A stretch of 64,000 bases of DNA, from NCBI GenBank assembly GCA_949987705.1, contig OX465283.1:164005850-164069849 (forward strand), in the 5' to 3' direction. How positions within the stretch are numbered: position 1 is the stretch's first letter; every line of letters starts with the position of its first letter. The notes below the pieces were generated by a model. The model was not told the origin of the DNA. It searched no databases and saw nothing but the letters and a program-made list of their open reading frames with translations. The stretch is from Thereva unica. Taxonomy: Eukaryota > Arthropoda > Insecta > Diptera > Therevidae. Shown here piece by piece: positions 33,121 to 44,515 of the stretch. Made by a program: the position numbers and the translations under genes.

Positions 33121-33536
33121 AAGAAACCACTCTGTTTTCTATACAGCAGGAGTCCCGGTATTGAAGCTTCCTCATTAGCATTTGACGCTATCTAAGAACA
33201 TATACCCGAGTTCTTATCATCCCATCCGAAATGCAAAGTCATTGTTGCGGGTAATTTCAGCGTTCACAACGTAAATTGACTGAATTATTTGAATGGCACC
33301 AGTATTTCTGGCGGGGATGCCGAGCTCATTTTGCTGAGACCAATAATCTGCACCAAATGATGAAACATCGCACGCCTGTTTCTGACGCTGCAGACCAAGA
33401 GGCCCACCTCCTTTTTTTTACCTCCAACCCAACACGATACTCCGTTGATCCGTCTCTAAGCAACTCAGATCACTGATTAGCCAGCGCTTACTTTGCATGT
33501 TAATCTCCTACCCCAACCAAGCCAGCTCCTAGGACA

Positions 33537-33808
33537 ACGTTGATCCTTCCGATTCTTAATGGATCTAAAACGTGGACACTACTCAAACTGGACGTTAAGA
33601 AGATCGAGGTCTTCCAAATGCGATGCTTGAGGCAGATCCTCGGTATCTCACTACGCGATCGCCTTCGAAACGGGACAGTCAGACAAAGATGCGATCAGCA
33701 GACCCTGATCGAAAAAGAAATGCAAAAACGTCGACTACGGTGGTTTGGACATGCTTGCAGAATAGATGATGATCGCTTGCCACCTAAACTTCTCTGGCGA
33801 GGCCGACC
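33537..33808 (+). mobile_element. LINE-B fragment embedded in LINE-A copy 2
   Basis: Encodes LILPILNGSKTWTLLKLD, RCLRQILGISLRDRLR and IDDDRLPPKLLWRGRP, the C-terminal LINE-B block also seen at 20.4-20.8 and 23.7-24.0 kb. It is flanked by LINE-A endonuclease on the left and LINE-A pre-RT sequence on the right, all in the same orientation. Confidence 0.8.
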
Positions 33809-33974
33809 TACTTTCACCTGTGTTCGCCGCAAATCCTTCCTTACTCAATATTGCCATGCAACCCCAAGCTTAGAGTATTCCGCCCACTCAATAGGCAGAA
33901 TTTTCTCCAGGACGCGTAAAGTGTATAGGCGACTCAAGGAGCTAGACTCCAACAAATCCACTGCCCCGACAATA

Positions 33975-34359
33975 GGTTCTTTCAGTAATGCAGTCTGCGC
34001 ATATTTGCTTTTGCATTAGTTTCATTAAAGCAAGCACGTGTTTGCACAGAGTTCATAAATGCAAGCATGCGAAGCAAATGTGCGCAAGCTTTCCAAGTTT
34101 TTCGTGTTAGCCCTGCGAACGAGTTTTGATGTCAAATGTCAAAGTATTGGTTGACAACATAAAATGGTTGAAGAGAATATTGATAGCATGCGGGAAACAT
34201 AATAAAAGAACATAAAAATGACAATTAATCAACGCCATATTTAAGTATGGCAAAACAAATTCATAATTGCATACTTGCATGCATGTGCAAATGATTTTTC
34301 CCCAAGTGGGTGCAGGTTCGACTTGCGCATTTTGCAAGTATGCATTATTGAAAATACCC
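33975..34359. mobile_element. 385-bp MITE inserted in LINE-A copy 2
   Basis: Begins GGTTCTTTCAGTAATGCA and ends TGCATTATTGAAAATACCC, inverted repeats of about 18 bases with three mismatches. The insertion point is exact because the uninterrupted LINE-A (18650-18670) runs CCCCGACAATATC directly into CCCCCTATGG. ATA-type sequence flanks both ends. Subterminal GCAAGCA/TGCATG phrases repeat in both orientations. Confidence 0.72.
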
Positions 34360-34821
34360 TATATTCCTCCATGGTTGTTAAAAATGTGCCTTACCTTTGG
34401 CGAAAATCTCTGCGAAAACTTTTCGCACATTCAAACTTCTCCGTAATTTATCCTGATTCATGGAAAATCATGTTCAGCATATACCAAAAAAAAAGTGACG
34501 CCAGCAAACCTGATAACTACCGGGGCAATATCAATTACTTCTACTCACTCCAAAATCATGGAGACAATAATAAACGGAAAGCTTAAATGTAACCAAATAT
34601 TGGAGGACCAGCAGAACCGCTTTCGATCGAAAAGATCTACTAGCAACCTCCTCAAATTTCGTAAGGAACCATCTAAAGAAGCCACCACAGAAATATATAG
34701 TGGCTCTGGTGAAATTCTACCGCATTTACCATAATGACTACTACCCCGAAATAATATAATCTTATGCCTCCCCGGTAATGTTCACAATGAAACTCAAGAC
34801 TAGCCCTGACGGCTCACCCTG

Positions 34822-34857
34822 TTACGAAACACGACTCGACTTTCAGCACAGGCGCCT
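34822..34857 (+). mobile_element. ~100-bp MITE family, end fragment (copy 5)
   Basis: ACGAAACACGACTCGACTTT followed by CAGCACAGGCGCC matches the right end of the family seen at 4887 and 60902. Only about 35 bp remain, next to the 3' end of LINE-A copy 2. Confidence 0.6.
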
Positions 34858-35060
34858 TTGGACATGACGTGAACGACATGACGGACTGGTAGTACGTGAC
34901 ACCTGAGCTTAGATTTCCACACAAAAAAGATATTATTTAGATCAAAATCATAAATTTATTTTCTTTGATTAATTTTATTTAGACAAAACCTTTAACAAAA
35001 GTTAGTATAGACGGTTTACAGAAGAACTTTTCTAGATTTTGTTCACATTTGAAGCAAAAT

Positions 35061-35370
35061 CTAAAGTGGCCCACCCACTTTCAGTTTAACTGCGCAGTTG
35101 ACATATTATCTGAGCGATAAATTATATGAACTGTGCAATTTTAAACAATTTTCACTCAGACCTGAGCTTCTGGACCATTTTGGACAGTTAATCGTTCAGT
35201 TATTCTAGTCTATTCTTTGCCATTATTAAAAAAGATGTATGTACTCAGAAAAACTGACGAGACTGAGCTAAAAAACAGACGGACCCCCACACTTTCAGTT
35301 CAGTTTATTATACTGTTTTTACACAGTTTAACTGCGCAGTTAAAACTAAGAGTGTGTGGGGCCGCTTTAC
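35061..35370. mobile_element. hAT-like MITE with 8-bp TSD
   Basis: A 310-bp element with ends CTAAAGTGGCCCACCCACTT and, inverted, GTAAAGCGGCCCCACACACT. Both arms continue to the palindrome AACTGCGCAGTT. It is flanked directly by AGCAAAAT (35053-35060) and AGCAAATT (35371-35378), an 8-bp duplication with one mismatch, as hAT transposases make. No transposase frame. Confidence 0.8.
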
Positions 35371-35378
35371 AGCAAATT

Positions 35379-36780
35379 ATTAGTAATTATTAAAGACACA
35401 GAACTATCTAAAAATCAAAGAAATTATTCTTACATATCAAGGCGACATTACGCCCTATTTTTTAAATATTCATTTACAAAACAAAGTTAGAAGACTATAG
35501 ATAACCCCCACCCCTTAGATATAATACAAAAATCGATTTTTAGATTTCATGCCTCTGTACCTGTAGTGAATACTAACGAAATTAAATAGTGAGTCGTTAT
35601 CAGCTATTACCAAAATGCCTAGTAAAAATTCATGACGAAAAATGTCTTCTCCATTTCCAACTGGCCATAGGGAGGAGGGAAAGTTTAATTTTATCCGAAA
35701 TCGATACCTAAATTTAATTTACAATTCATGGAAAGTTTTAACTAGGAGGCCATGTAATAGTTGGAACGATAATAGTAGTAGTAGTAGTAATAGTTGAATA
35801 ACACACGTGAAAGGGTGCCTTTTAATGAATCTATATACATATATAAGCCTTATTTAAACAACTAAATCCTTTTAAAGTATCATAATAGTTAAAGATAGAT
35901 TCCATACACATTTTCTCTTTTAAATTGGCAGAGAACATACTCGTATTCATATTCATACATACATATAATTAGAAATATATATGTACGCAAATTACGAATT
36001 TCATTATGGCATTAAAAATGTAAATTCCAAATCTAATTTAAAAAAAAACTGCTTGAGAACTTTATATCTGAAATTAAAGTGTGGAGTGGTGGCGGAAGGA
36101 AGGAAATTTTAAATTAAGTCTTCCGCATTCTTTCATCTTTTCGCATTAATCAAAAACTTTTTTTATGGTAACTAAATGATATTTTGAAAGTTTAGGTTTG
36201 AGTGGACTTTGAAGAAGATTTCGTCTTGGTCAGATCTATATAAAGATAGTTGGATAGATCCTTCAAGTTTGAAAAATCTATCTACGCCTCTTCATAGCCT
36301 TTCACGACAACTAGGACAGATTAGTGAAAGTAAAACTCTACCCGAAACAAAGTAACGAGAAAAGAACATCGCCAAGAAACTGGCACGATTAATTATTGAA
36401 GGTAGACGATTGAAAGAAAACGTTCTGGTGACAAAGACCCAACTGGCTCAGCCAGAATCTTCCTGGTCCTCTATGTACTAGCCAGGGGTTGAGCCAGTTC
36501 TCTTAAGACTTCGAATAACGAAAGCGTGCCAGTGAAGCTTACACGGAATTTCACTTATTTAGGGGACGTACTCGTGATGGTTTCGTCCCTAGATCGGCTG
36601 CTCCAAGTGGTCACTGTTTTGTATCGAAGATTCATCCGCCGCAAGTTAGATCGGAAAACAGCAATCGACCCTAGTTACTGCGCTTGAACTCTATACAGCA
36701 CAAGTGTTTTAGATCCTTGTTCACATTATGAGATCAAACCTTAGATCTCTTCCTCTAAATAAGTGCAATCATGGTTCTCA
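35379..36780. other. AT-rich intergenic DNA, no gene recognised
   Basis: Contains a short (AGT)n run at 35773-35790 and several A/T-rich patches. No coding or RNA feature seen. Confidence 0.45.
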
Positions 36781-36789
36781 GTTGCCCCT

Positions 36790-38330
36790 TGAACGATTTA
36801 TGTTAGGTCAGGTTGAAATGGCTGCTCCCCCACGGGGGAAACCCACACAGGCACACCATTGGGCCCATTGTGATGCCATTCTAGTGTTGGGACAAAGTTC
36901 AGGCTATTTAAAGCTATTTGGAGCTTTTGATAAAACGCCAAAGGTCAGGAACCCCAGTATTTTGCAGCTCGCTCAATCCATCAAGGAAAGGTTGAGCCGA
37001 GGAAGATCTCTCCTTTCTAGTCTTTCGGCATGCGGAGGGCCAAAGGGACAATGACTGGTCAGCACCTTTATTACAAGGCTTATCTCGTTTTTGTTCAACT
37101 GATCGTTTTTCTCACAGCCAGTTTATAGGTGGCTAAAGGCATTCCTATCTGGGTTAAGTGGGGTATCCTTTCCACTTCGGTATCCTTTCCCTGTCTAGCA
37201 AGCCCATCCGCCCTACAGTTTCACTTAATCCCCCCGTGTCGAGGAACCCAACACAGAATTATATCAAACTGAGTGGCAGTCTCACACAGAGAGCTGCGCC
37301 AGTTCAAAACAGTCGAAGATGTTCCGTCGACAGAATTAAGAACTTTGAGGACCGCCTGGCTATCCGATAGAATACATATATTCTTATGAGATATATTATT
37401 TATCTTCAGCCATTCGAGAGCCTCCCAGATCGCAGTGACTTCCGCCTGGAAGATGATGATGATATTGAAACCTTTCTCCAAGGTCCACGAAGGTGTAGTG
37501 TAATATTGATTGTCCGCAGCGGTGGCGAACCCCCTGAGGATGGATCAGTGGCCACATGAATATGGAGCCCATCCAAGAGAAGCCTTTGTCCTGGCGGTCG
37601 TCCAAGCTGCCATTTGCTCGGCATGTATATCCAAAGGAATAAGATGCAATAAGACAGCGCAGCTGTTGGGGTCCTTCTCATTGCACCACTAATACACAGC
37701 TCAGTTGTTCTTTGGACTCTTTCCAATATCTTACGATACGTAATCTTCTGTAATGCAATCCACCATAGCAATATACCATGCATAGGTGTAGGTCTGATTA
37801 CGGCTGCATACAACCAGTGGACGATGCGGGGTTTAAGGCCCCAAGTGACTACGATCGTTCTCTGGCATAAGAAGAGAGAGGTTCTGGCCTTATTGGCCCT
37901 CTCTCGAAGTTTCCTATCGAGACCCAAAAATTTCGCATCCTCCTTGAGATGCAGTCTTTCATAGCAGAGTCTTAAAGAAGGAAAACTTTAAATCTATGCT
38001 TCCTTGTAAAAAGCACTAATGCAGTCTTGGCTGGATTAACGCCTAGACTCTATGTGGTAGCCCACCTTAGAGTTATCAGCACTTCATTGACTGTTATATT
38101 CCAAAGGAGCGGCGATAGGACGCCACCTCGCGGTATGCCTCTTCCAACCCGTCTGAATTCTTCCGAAAGCCCCAGACCAGATTTTATGACCCTGCGACCC
38201 AGCAGCTGATCAATAAGGGACCTGAAGCACTCATCAACACCCAGACGCCGGAATGCCCCTGTGAGTGGCAGTAGATTCAACATTATTGAAACCACCTTCG
38301 ATATTTAAGAAAGCAGCCGACGTATGTAGG
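36790..38330 (-). pseudogene. RNase H-bearing LINE relic, minus strand
   Basis: On the minus strand, from high to low coordinates, come RT blocks VDECFRSLIDQLLGRRVI and GIPRGGVLSPLLWNITVNE (38295-38060), then the thumb and connection region with WGLKPRIVHWLYAAVIRP (37850-37780). An RNase H domain follows with AEVTAIWEALEWLK, CILSDSQAVLKVL and LCWVPRHGGI (37460-37225). The FADD-type catalytic block between RT pieces is damaged. This order and the DECFRSLID.LL style fit Loa/I-like LINEs. The lower end contains GAAATGGCTGCTCCCCCACG, possibly 3' UTR. Confidence 0.78.
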
Positions 38331-39540
38331 CGGAAAAATGCAAAATGCCTTATAACAAGAAACATCTCTTGATTCTCAAAGGTCTTCATAGACTCCATTT
38401 ATAATGCATGCTTACATCGTGGCCCTTCCTCCTCTACGGAAAACCATCAGAGTTGTATTTAAATGAAAAAACGCCAACAGCCTCAACTGGAAGTGCATTC
38501 ATTGCTGCAACAACTCTTGCTAAGCTCAGAATCAATTAACAGAAACTTTGCCCGTTTCTGCTCGTATTACCCATCGTCCTACTTTCACGCCCGCAGGGAT
38601 CAATTATGCAGGCTCTTTCCATCTAACGATCTCCCGAACTATAAACTGTAAAACATATAAAGGGTTGATACTTTTATGCATCTGCACCAAGGTAATCTGT
38701 GTGGAGGTGGCAATCTTACTTCTGATGTCTTTTTAGTCTCATTGAAACGTTTCGGAGCTTCTCAAGGATGTGTCTGGCGAACATCTATTCAGTCTGAGAC
38801 GCCACTTTTGTGGGAGTACAAAATAATTCAGGATTGCCAACGTTTATAGAAACTACTCGTTATGCAGCTGAGCATATTAGCCTTCAAGACAAAAAATTAA
38901 ATTACTTTCCCCGCCCGAATCCACTTTAACAGTCTACGGAGGCTGGAATTAAATCTACTAAGCACCATTTATAGCGAGTCATCGCAATTGTTTTCTCAAA
39001 ATTCAAAGAAATGTGCACTCTTCTCCACCACACAGAATATTGCCCTAATTCAAGAACTTTATGCCCATTAACCGAGTTTCTAAGTAATGTCCAAGTACTT
39101 TCGCCTAATCAGAGACGCCCTGAACAAACAATCTATTCTTTTGAAATCTTGGGGAACTTAAGGAGGGCCTCAAAACAAGAGGCAACGAGGTCGGCTTTTC
39201 CACAATTTATCACTGCTTATCAGCACCCCTAATTTGAGCCTTGTCTGAAGTTCACAATCAATTACACCAATTAGGCTGCTGGCAATTATTTCTTTTTGGA
39301 CTTGTTAACATAAAAATAAAGTTGTTAATTAAATCTTTAAGAAAGAAATGAAATTAAACTTGAATATCGATTGGGAATAAAGAAAGACATGGCTGCGAAA
39401 TCAATTGTTTCAAAAGGAGGCGGATCTTGCAGTGGAGTTGCCTTGTGGCAGACTCTTGGACCCAACTGCCACCCCTACCCAGTGACATCTGCTTTAAAGA
39501 AAGTGCTTAACGATTGGATGTGACATAAAGAGGCATAATC
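38331..39540. other. intergenic DNA, no gene recognised
   Basis: No domain-bearing ORF, RNA gene or clear repeat structure. Confidence 0.4.
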
Positions 39541-39544
39541 CTTC

Positions 39545-39900
39545 ACAAGTCCACCGAAAAACTCTTTATGCAGACAACATAGATATCATTAGATGAATAT
39601 CCCTACCCAACTCTTTCCCCGAATTGAGCAGATATTCATCCGTAATTTGGTGATTAACAAAAAGGTTTCTGACTTCTTAGCCAGGTTAGAGAGGAAAGTC
39701 CTCCGGAGAATGTTTGGCGGCTTATTTGAAGCAGAGCGATTCCGGAGACATCACAATGGCGAAAAAATATTATCCAACGCGTCGGAGCGAGGAGAAACCC
39801 GAGTATTTTTCCGTAAAGTTAATCGTATGCGACAGCGCAGTAAGCCAACCCCCTACTGGGATGGTGTATTAGCTTAGAAACGATACCGACGGACGATGCG
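39545..39900 (+). pseudogene. LINE C-terminal fragment
   Basis: The plus strand reads LARLERKVLRRMFGG followed by a basic region ending RMRQRSKPTPYWDG. L.RFERKVLR.I.G is a common LINE thumb/C-terminal motif. Nothing else of the element is preserved. Confidence 0.55.
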
Positions 39901-40529
39901 ATTTTGAGTGGCTGAAACTAGTCCCGCATTGTAGAGCTGACTAAGTAGGCTAGGATTTCAACCTTCTAAAGCAAGAAAATTCTGCCTCCGGGTTTGAGCG
40001 GGGGCAACGGAGATAAAATCGTCTCGGGTGACTCCCGTCCAGGCGACGAGCTTTCATGAGCTCGACTTGTGACAAATAGCAGAAGCTCGCACCACTAACC
40101 TAAACTTTTTTTAACCTAAGCTTACTTAAATCTAAATTGATTACTTGGTAAAAATAGAACTAGATCTTATATAGGGCCTAGCTAATCATTAAAACAAGCT
40201 GCACTAGTCTATGTCTCGAGTTTTTAAGGCGAATACGCAATAATTATTCGTCTTCCAACCACCAGTACAAAGTGCTGCTATTAGAGACATCTTTTTCACC
40301 CCTTCCCCAATTCTTGTACTGAACCTCAAAAGATCCTGAACATTCATATCCTCTTCGCTGAAACTGTATCGCTTGTCACATGCCCTGCGATACATATGGT
40401 ATACGAGAGACACCCCCCGTCATCTTGGACCAACCTTTTTGAAGGCAAGTAAATAAATGCCTCCGGAGGAATAAATCCGCGTTCACAAGATGTTTTGTGG
40501 GAGAGAGGATTGTTGCTCTCCATCGCTCT

Positions 40530-40740
40530 AGCAATATGGCCTCAAATCAACTTGATTATGAAATTGTCGATCCTATTAACAAAAGCCTTATCGTAAAGAA
40601 CATTGTTGGCGTGAAACTTCTTGAAGTCAGATTCGGATGCCTGATATAACCTTAAGCAGGCCCTTAAGCATTGTCTTTCGAAAACGCAAGCTTTTCCATA
40701 TAAAAAGGGGATATGTTGAATCACACTGAGCAGCAAAAAG
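40530..40740 (-). pseudogene. LINE-D C-terminal fragment
   Basis: The minus strand encodes FKKFHANNVLYDKAFVNRIDN. The same sequence (FYAYNVLYDKAFANRFDK) is encoded on the minus strand at 48405-48450, in the Thada intron. That is a dispersed LINE family without an intact copy here. Confidence 0.6.
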
Positions 40741-40982
40741 TTAAAATCGGTCTGACCAAGGCTTGATAGCTGATCAATTTGAATTTGATCCTTGGACTTG
40801 CGACACGCCGTTTATGCCTCTTCCTGTGAAGTCAGTAATCGGAATAAACTCCAAAAATGCTTCTGTGACTACTTCATTTCCCGTATGCTCCTCCGAGGAA
40901 GCGTATGCTGAAAAATATATAAATAATTTAGGCAAATGTAATTTAATATCCAAAAAATTAAGAAAAAATCTTCAAAGTTTTA

Positions 40983-42323
40983 TTACTTCACATTTAATTC
41001 TGTTTCCTTCCTTCTAGCAATAATGCAAACATTCTCCAAAGTTATATCTTCTGTGGTATAACATTTCAAAAAGCAATCATAACCACTCCCCAACACAGCC
41101 TGCACCCGGCAGTAGTCCAAAACTCTCTTGCACATCCTACCAATCTCCGTACGTCTTTCTACGGATATTTTAAAACCATTCTTCTCACCTTCCTCCAGAA
41201 TTGAGTCCTTTTCCACATGTTCCCCATCTAATCTCTCCTGCTTCTCCATTCTTTTTCTTCTTTCACGACTGTAGCCGCTCCCACATATCGCCCAACTGGC
41301 CATTTTAGTTATTAACTTAAAATCGTCCTTATCAAAGCCACCTTCAACGAAGCATTTCTTCCCAAAAAACGGTTTCCAAAAGCATCTATGATGACAGCAA
41401 AAAGCTATGAGGAAACCTTCAACTTGTGGTTTTGCAACCTGGGATGGTAACATAGCTCTCAAAGCTAAATCAGTCGCCTCACCGCAAAGATGTTTACTTA
41501 TACCAACTGTGTATTGTGTCTCTTTAATCAGATCCAGCTTTGTTATATCAAAGTCACGTATATCCGCCCGTATCCGCTTAACAGTTATATCAAGATTATC
41601 AACCTTATTGTCCTTCTTGTGACGCAGTGAAGCCCTGTCCAATGGGATAATTTGTGAATTTTTATGGCAACTAATCGCCTTTGAAAGCCAATATGATAAA
41701 AGACCTTTTCCAGACCCGAATTCTATGAAACTAGTTGAATCTTTTAACAGATTAAAATGTTTTAAGTAGCTTAACATTGAGGAGGTTTGTTGCAGGTGTT
41801 TCCGTGAAGTATGTCCATATTCAGCCTTCTGGATTTCTTCCTGTAGGACGTCATGCTCTAGAATGAATTCCTCGATTTGATGCTGAACATTTTTACGATA
41901 GAAACTCTCAACCTTATTAATTAAATCTTCGATTTTCTTCCGGTCAACATCACACAGCTTGAAGTCATCCTCGTCAGCCTCATCGTCTGTTCCGGCATTA
42001 ATTCCTGGGACTATGTACTCTGGTAATGCTTGAGGCCTGGCATTGCAGATTTTTAGATGTTTCCTCAGGTTTTTCCGGTATACTGTATGTTTTGGATCTA
42101 GAGGACAGGGTATGCGGTCCTCCTCGTTCACTTGGGTATCGTCAGTTTTTGCAGGTGAATGTTCTCCACAGTATTCCTTGCCGTCGGCTACTGTCATCTT
42201 GCAAAAACGTTTCTTTCTTTGTACAAAAAACTTACATGTTTGTGCTTGTGGAGTGTTTGTAATTTTGTTCTCTTCTTCATGGCTATTTTGTAGTTTTAAT
42301 TTTTTACTTCCAGGCTCCTCCAT
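40983..42323 (-). CDS. TRMT13: tRNA:m4X modification enzyme TRMT13 (Trm13)
   Basis: A complete 446-residue protein in one exon, near the usual animal length of about 480. Residues 30-55 form the N-terminal CCCH finger (C30, C41, C52, H55). Residues 73-93 form the U11-48K-type CHHC finger (C73, H79, H89, C93). The methyltransferase domain begins with the SAM-binding motif FIEFGSGKG at 199-207, followed by KHLCGEATDLAL (277-288) and AFCCHHRCFW (307-316). Trm13 adds a 2'-O-methyl group to position 4 of the acceptor stem of certain tRNAs, using SAM. The frame is open 26 codons farther upstream but without an ATG (its first codon there is GTG), so the ATG at 42323 in GTCATGG context is the likely start. 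It is divergent from bigmax across about 430 bp. Identification is firm. Confidence 0.93.
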   Translation of the reverse strand: MEEPGSKKLKLQNSHEEENKITNTPQAQTCKFFVQRKKRFCKMTVADGKEYCGEHSPAKTDDTQVNEEDRIPCPLDPKHTVYRKNLRKHLKICNARPQALPEYIVPGINAGTDDEADEDDFKLCDVDRKKIEDLINKVESFYRKNVQHQIEEFILEHDVLQEEIQKAEYGHTSRKHLQQTSSMLSYLKHFNLLKDSTSFIEFGSGKGLLSYWLSKAISCHKNSQIIPLDRASLRHKKDNKVDNLDITVKRIRADIRDFDITKLDLIKETQYTVGISKHLCGEATDLALRAMLPSQVAKPQVEGFLIAFCCHHRCFWKPFFGKKCFVEGGFDKDDFKLITKMASWAICGSGYSRERRKRMEKQERLDGEHVEKDSILEEGEKNGFKISVERRTEIGRMCKRVLDYCRVQAVLGSGYDCFLKCYTTEDITLENVCIIARRKETELNVK

Positions 42324-42753
42324 GACTCCGGGTTGTCTTGTCACTTGTATAAAATGATGAGGGAAATGACAGTTCTCATGACATTTCTTCAAGTATAACA
42401 CTTGGGTAAAAAGAGTACGTTCAAATACTCGATGGTTGTAAACTTTTCAATTTATAATTTAATATCAATAATAATTTAATTTTTAATTTTCTTATTAGTT
42501 TTAATATTATTTTATCCACTTAATTTCAAACAAAAACTTTGTTTAAATAAAAATTTTACCACAAATTACAAACTGTTATAAAAATAAACAGCTGTAAACT
42601 GAGTCTTCCAAATGTCAAATCCATAATTGGCACTTATGTCCGATTTAACTTCTCTTCACGAATTCTAAACAAGAGATAAAAAAGATCTTTGTCCGCCTTT
42701 AGTTAATTAAATTTTGTTTGTTTAGCACTATCCAAAATATAAATAAGTATAAA
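42324..42753. promoter_or_regulatory. shared intergenic region between TRMT13 and bigmax
   Basis: About 430 AT-rich bases separate the two start codons, so both promoters must lie here or in the leaders. I found no clear TATA box, and no CACGTG E-box. Confidence 0.5.
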
Positions 42754-43671
42754 ATGGCCGAAAATATTTTCGGGGAATTTAGTAAGTTTGTATAGTTGGA
42801 AAATGCGAACAGTCTTTATTATTCCCCGTAGGTCTTCACAGATCAGGTGATATCAAGCTAGAACCAGGCAGCCCGCCAGAAAAAGATAAGAGTATATACT
42901 CGCGATGCAGCAGCGCTGGAAGCACCCATACCCCAAATTCATCAGCACATAACACAGGTTTTTATAATTGATTCATAATCAGAAATAGTTAAGATACATC
43001 TTCCCCGTGTTTTTCTTTGTTTTCTGATAGACGACGAAGAAGATAGTGATAACACGAAAAGTGCAACACTCAGCTATAAAGAAAGACGTCGCGAGGCTCA
43101 TACTCAAGCTGAACAAAAGCGTAGGGATGCTATTAAGAAGGGTTACGATAGTCTGCAGGAATTAGTGCCAACTTGCCAGCAAAACGATGCATCAGGATAT
43201 AAGCTGAGTAAAGCAACGATATTGCAGAAATCTATAGATTACATAGGCTATTTACACCAAGAGAAGAAAAAACAAGAGGATGATAGTGCAGCACTGCAAA
43301 AGGAGGTGATGGCGCTTCGTATCATCCAAAATAGCTACGAGCATATGCTGCAGAATCAGCAGGCAAATCCTGGACCTGCAGAGGCACGCCTTAGCGAGGA
43401 AACAAAATTTCAAGTGGTAAAAATAAAGAATTTTAATTATATATGTAAAAAATGTTAATTCTGTCCAAAGTTTCAGGCAATTATGGATGAAATGTTTACA
43501 ACATTTCAGAATATTCCAATGGATAATTTTGAACAGCTTACCACCGGAGTTATACCGTGGCTAGAGGAGCATTGCAAGCCGCATATTTTGCGGAATATTG
43601 TGGGCAGAACGTTACAAAATATGCAAGTTAACCAGTGTACGCAATCAAATCAGGGTGAAGGCATCAGTTGA
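42754..43671 (+). CDS. bigmax: bigmax / Mlx bHLH-leucine zipper factor
   Basis: Four exons with GT..AG junctions that keep frame: 42754-42781, 42832-42957, 43031-43416 and 43477-43671, giving 244 residues. The bHLH basic region lies at about 69-83 (KERRREAHTQAEQKRR, with the E-box contact set H75, E79, R83). Helix-loop-helix follows to about 125 (IKKGYDSLQELVP ... SKATILQKSIDYIGYL), then a zipper to about 160. The C-terminal part (MDEMFTTFQNIPMDNFEQL, VIPWLEEHCKPHILR) is the dimerisation and cytoplasmic-localisation domain peculiar to Mlx. Bigmax pairs with Mondo/ChREBP on carbohydrate-response elements to drive sugar-responsive transcription. ATG context is TAAAATGG. AATAAA follows at 43715. 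Identification rests on domain order and is firm. Confidence 0.93.
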
Positions 43672-43714
43672 GGAATTTATTTAGTTTTATAATCTGTTAC
43701 ATATTTGAATATAT

Positions 43715-43720
43715 AATAAA
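43715..43720 (+). terminator. poly(A) signal of bigmax
   Basis: AATAAA 44 bp after the bigmax stop codon, on the gene strand. Confidence 0.65.
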
Positions 43721-43844
43721 ATTGCGTTTTAATTACTTGGAAATCTTATTTGTGTAAAGTAATACAGGCGCTGGAAGTAGAAAGCTTAGATTTTTGCACT
43801 TTTCTTATTTAAAAGGAAGTGGTAAGTAGAAAAGACAATTCCCT

Positions 43845-44195
43845 AACGACATCTTGAGGGTAGAGGGAAACTGCACAAAACACGGGAAGCATACAAGGCA
43901 GTAAACTTCTTAAAAAAAGGCTTTAAATCCTCTTTCGGTATATGCAGAACAAAAGAAGGCACTATAGTCGCAGGCAGCGAACATGTAAAGAAACGGTGGA
44001 AGGAGTGAGCTCCTAAACGTAAATGACAGCATCAGAGAGGAGATGAATCGCTTTCAGCAGCTATACATGAACTGCTATGCTGCCTGAGGAGCAACGAAAA
44101 AATCCATATAGATTGGGAGCAAAACATTATCTGCCCAATAATACTAAAACCACAGAAACACCGTTGAACGGACAGGGCTGAATAACCGCGACGTG
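43845..44195 (+). pseudogene. LINE endonuclease-RT linker fragment
   Basis: Plus strand reads KGFKSSFGICRTKEGTIVAG followed by SEHVKKRWKE, the linker before RT (K...G.L.TD...I..RW.EYF type), then a broken stretch. It abuts a LINE-A fragment on the other strand. Confidence 0.5.
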
Positions 44196-44269
44196 GAACC
44201 GGTAGATAAATTCTGCTACCATCGTCAGGGAAATACGACGCCAGGTCTATAGCGTGTGGGGGTGAACCG

Positions 44270-44515
44270 AGTTGGCTAGTCTTGTGTTGAGGGAAAAAAG
44301 TTGCCGTGTAGGCAGACATTTCTGATTTCAGTGTAACAGTCGCCATGGTAATAGTGGTAAACCTTTCTGCAGGCTGCTACATTCTTCCGGTGGCTTAAAG
44401 GGTCGATGGAAAAGCAAAGAGTGCTATTTCCAATGAGTTTGATGGCGCGGTTTTGCACCTTGTCCAACTAAGCCAAATATACAAGTTGTATTCAAGGCGA
44501 GGCTGAATGTAGAAC
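44270..44515 (-). pseudogene. LINE-A C-terminal fragment, joined to LINE-B
   Basis: Minus strand encodes YIQPRLEYNLYIWLS (broken), then DKVQNRAIKLIGNSTLCFSI and HRKNVAA, matching the LINE-A thumb and C-terminus (about 19700-19970). On the minus strand it directly follows a LINE-B segment. Confidence 0.78.

Larger units (their letters stand above)
33125..34930 (+). pseudogene. LINE-A copy 2, rearranged and interrupted
   Basis: Segments align in order with the main LINE-A. 33150-33480 is endonuclease (IVAGNFSVHNVN, then SNSDH). 33810-33974 is the pre-RT region (AHSIGRIFSRTRKVYRRLKE, SNKSTAP). 34366-34735 is RT start (CALPLAKI..LRKLFA, NYRG, IMETIINGKL). The 3' end near 34865-34928 carries ACGACATGACGGACTGG and an A-rich tail. 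A LINE-B piece replaces the segment at 33537-33808 and a MITE interrupts at 33975. Many stops and frameshifts; dead. Confidence 0.78.

Noticed and set aside
42324..42401. Longer TRMT13 N-terminus starting at 42401
   Set aside because: The first codon of that frame is GTG, not ATG; the first in-frame ATG is at 42323, just ahead of the conserved fingers.
43165..43458. Short stand-alone coiled-coil protein
   Set aside because: It is part of bigmax exon 3, with a donor at 43417.
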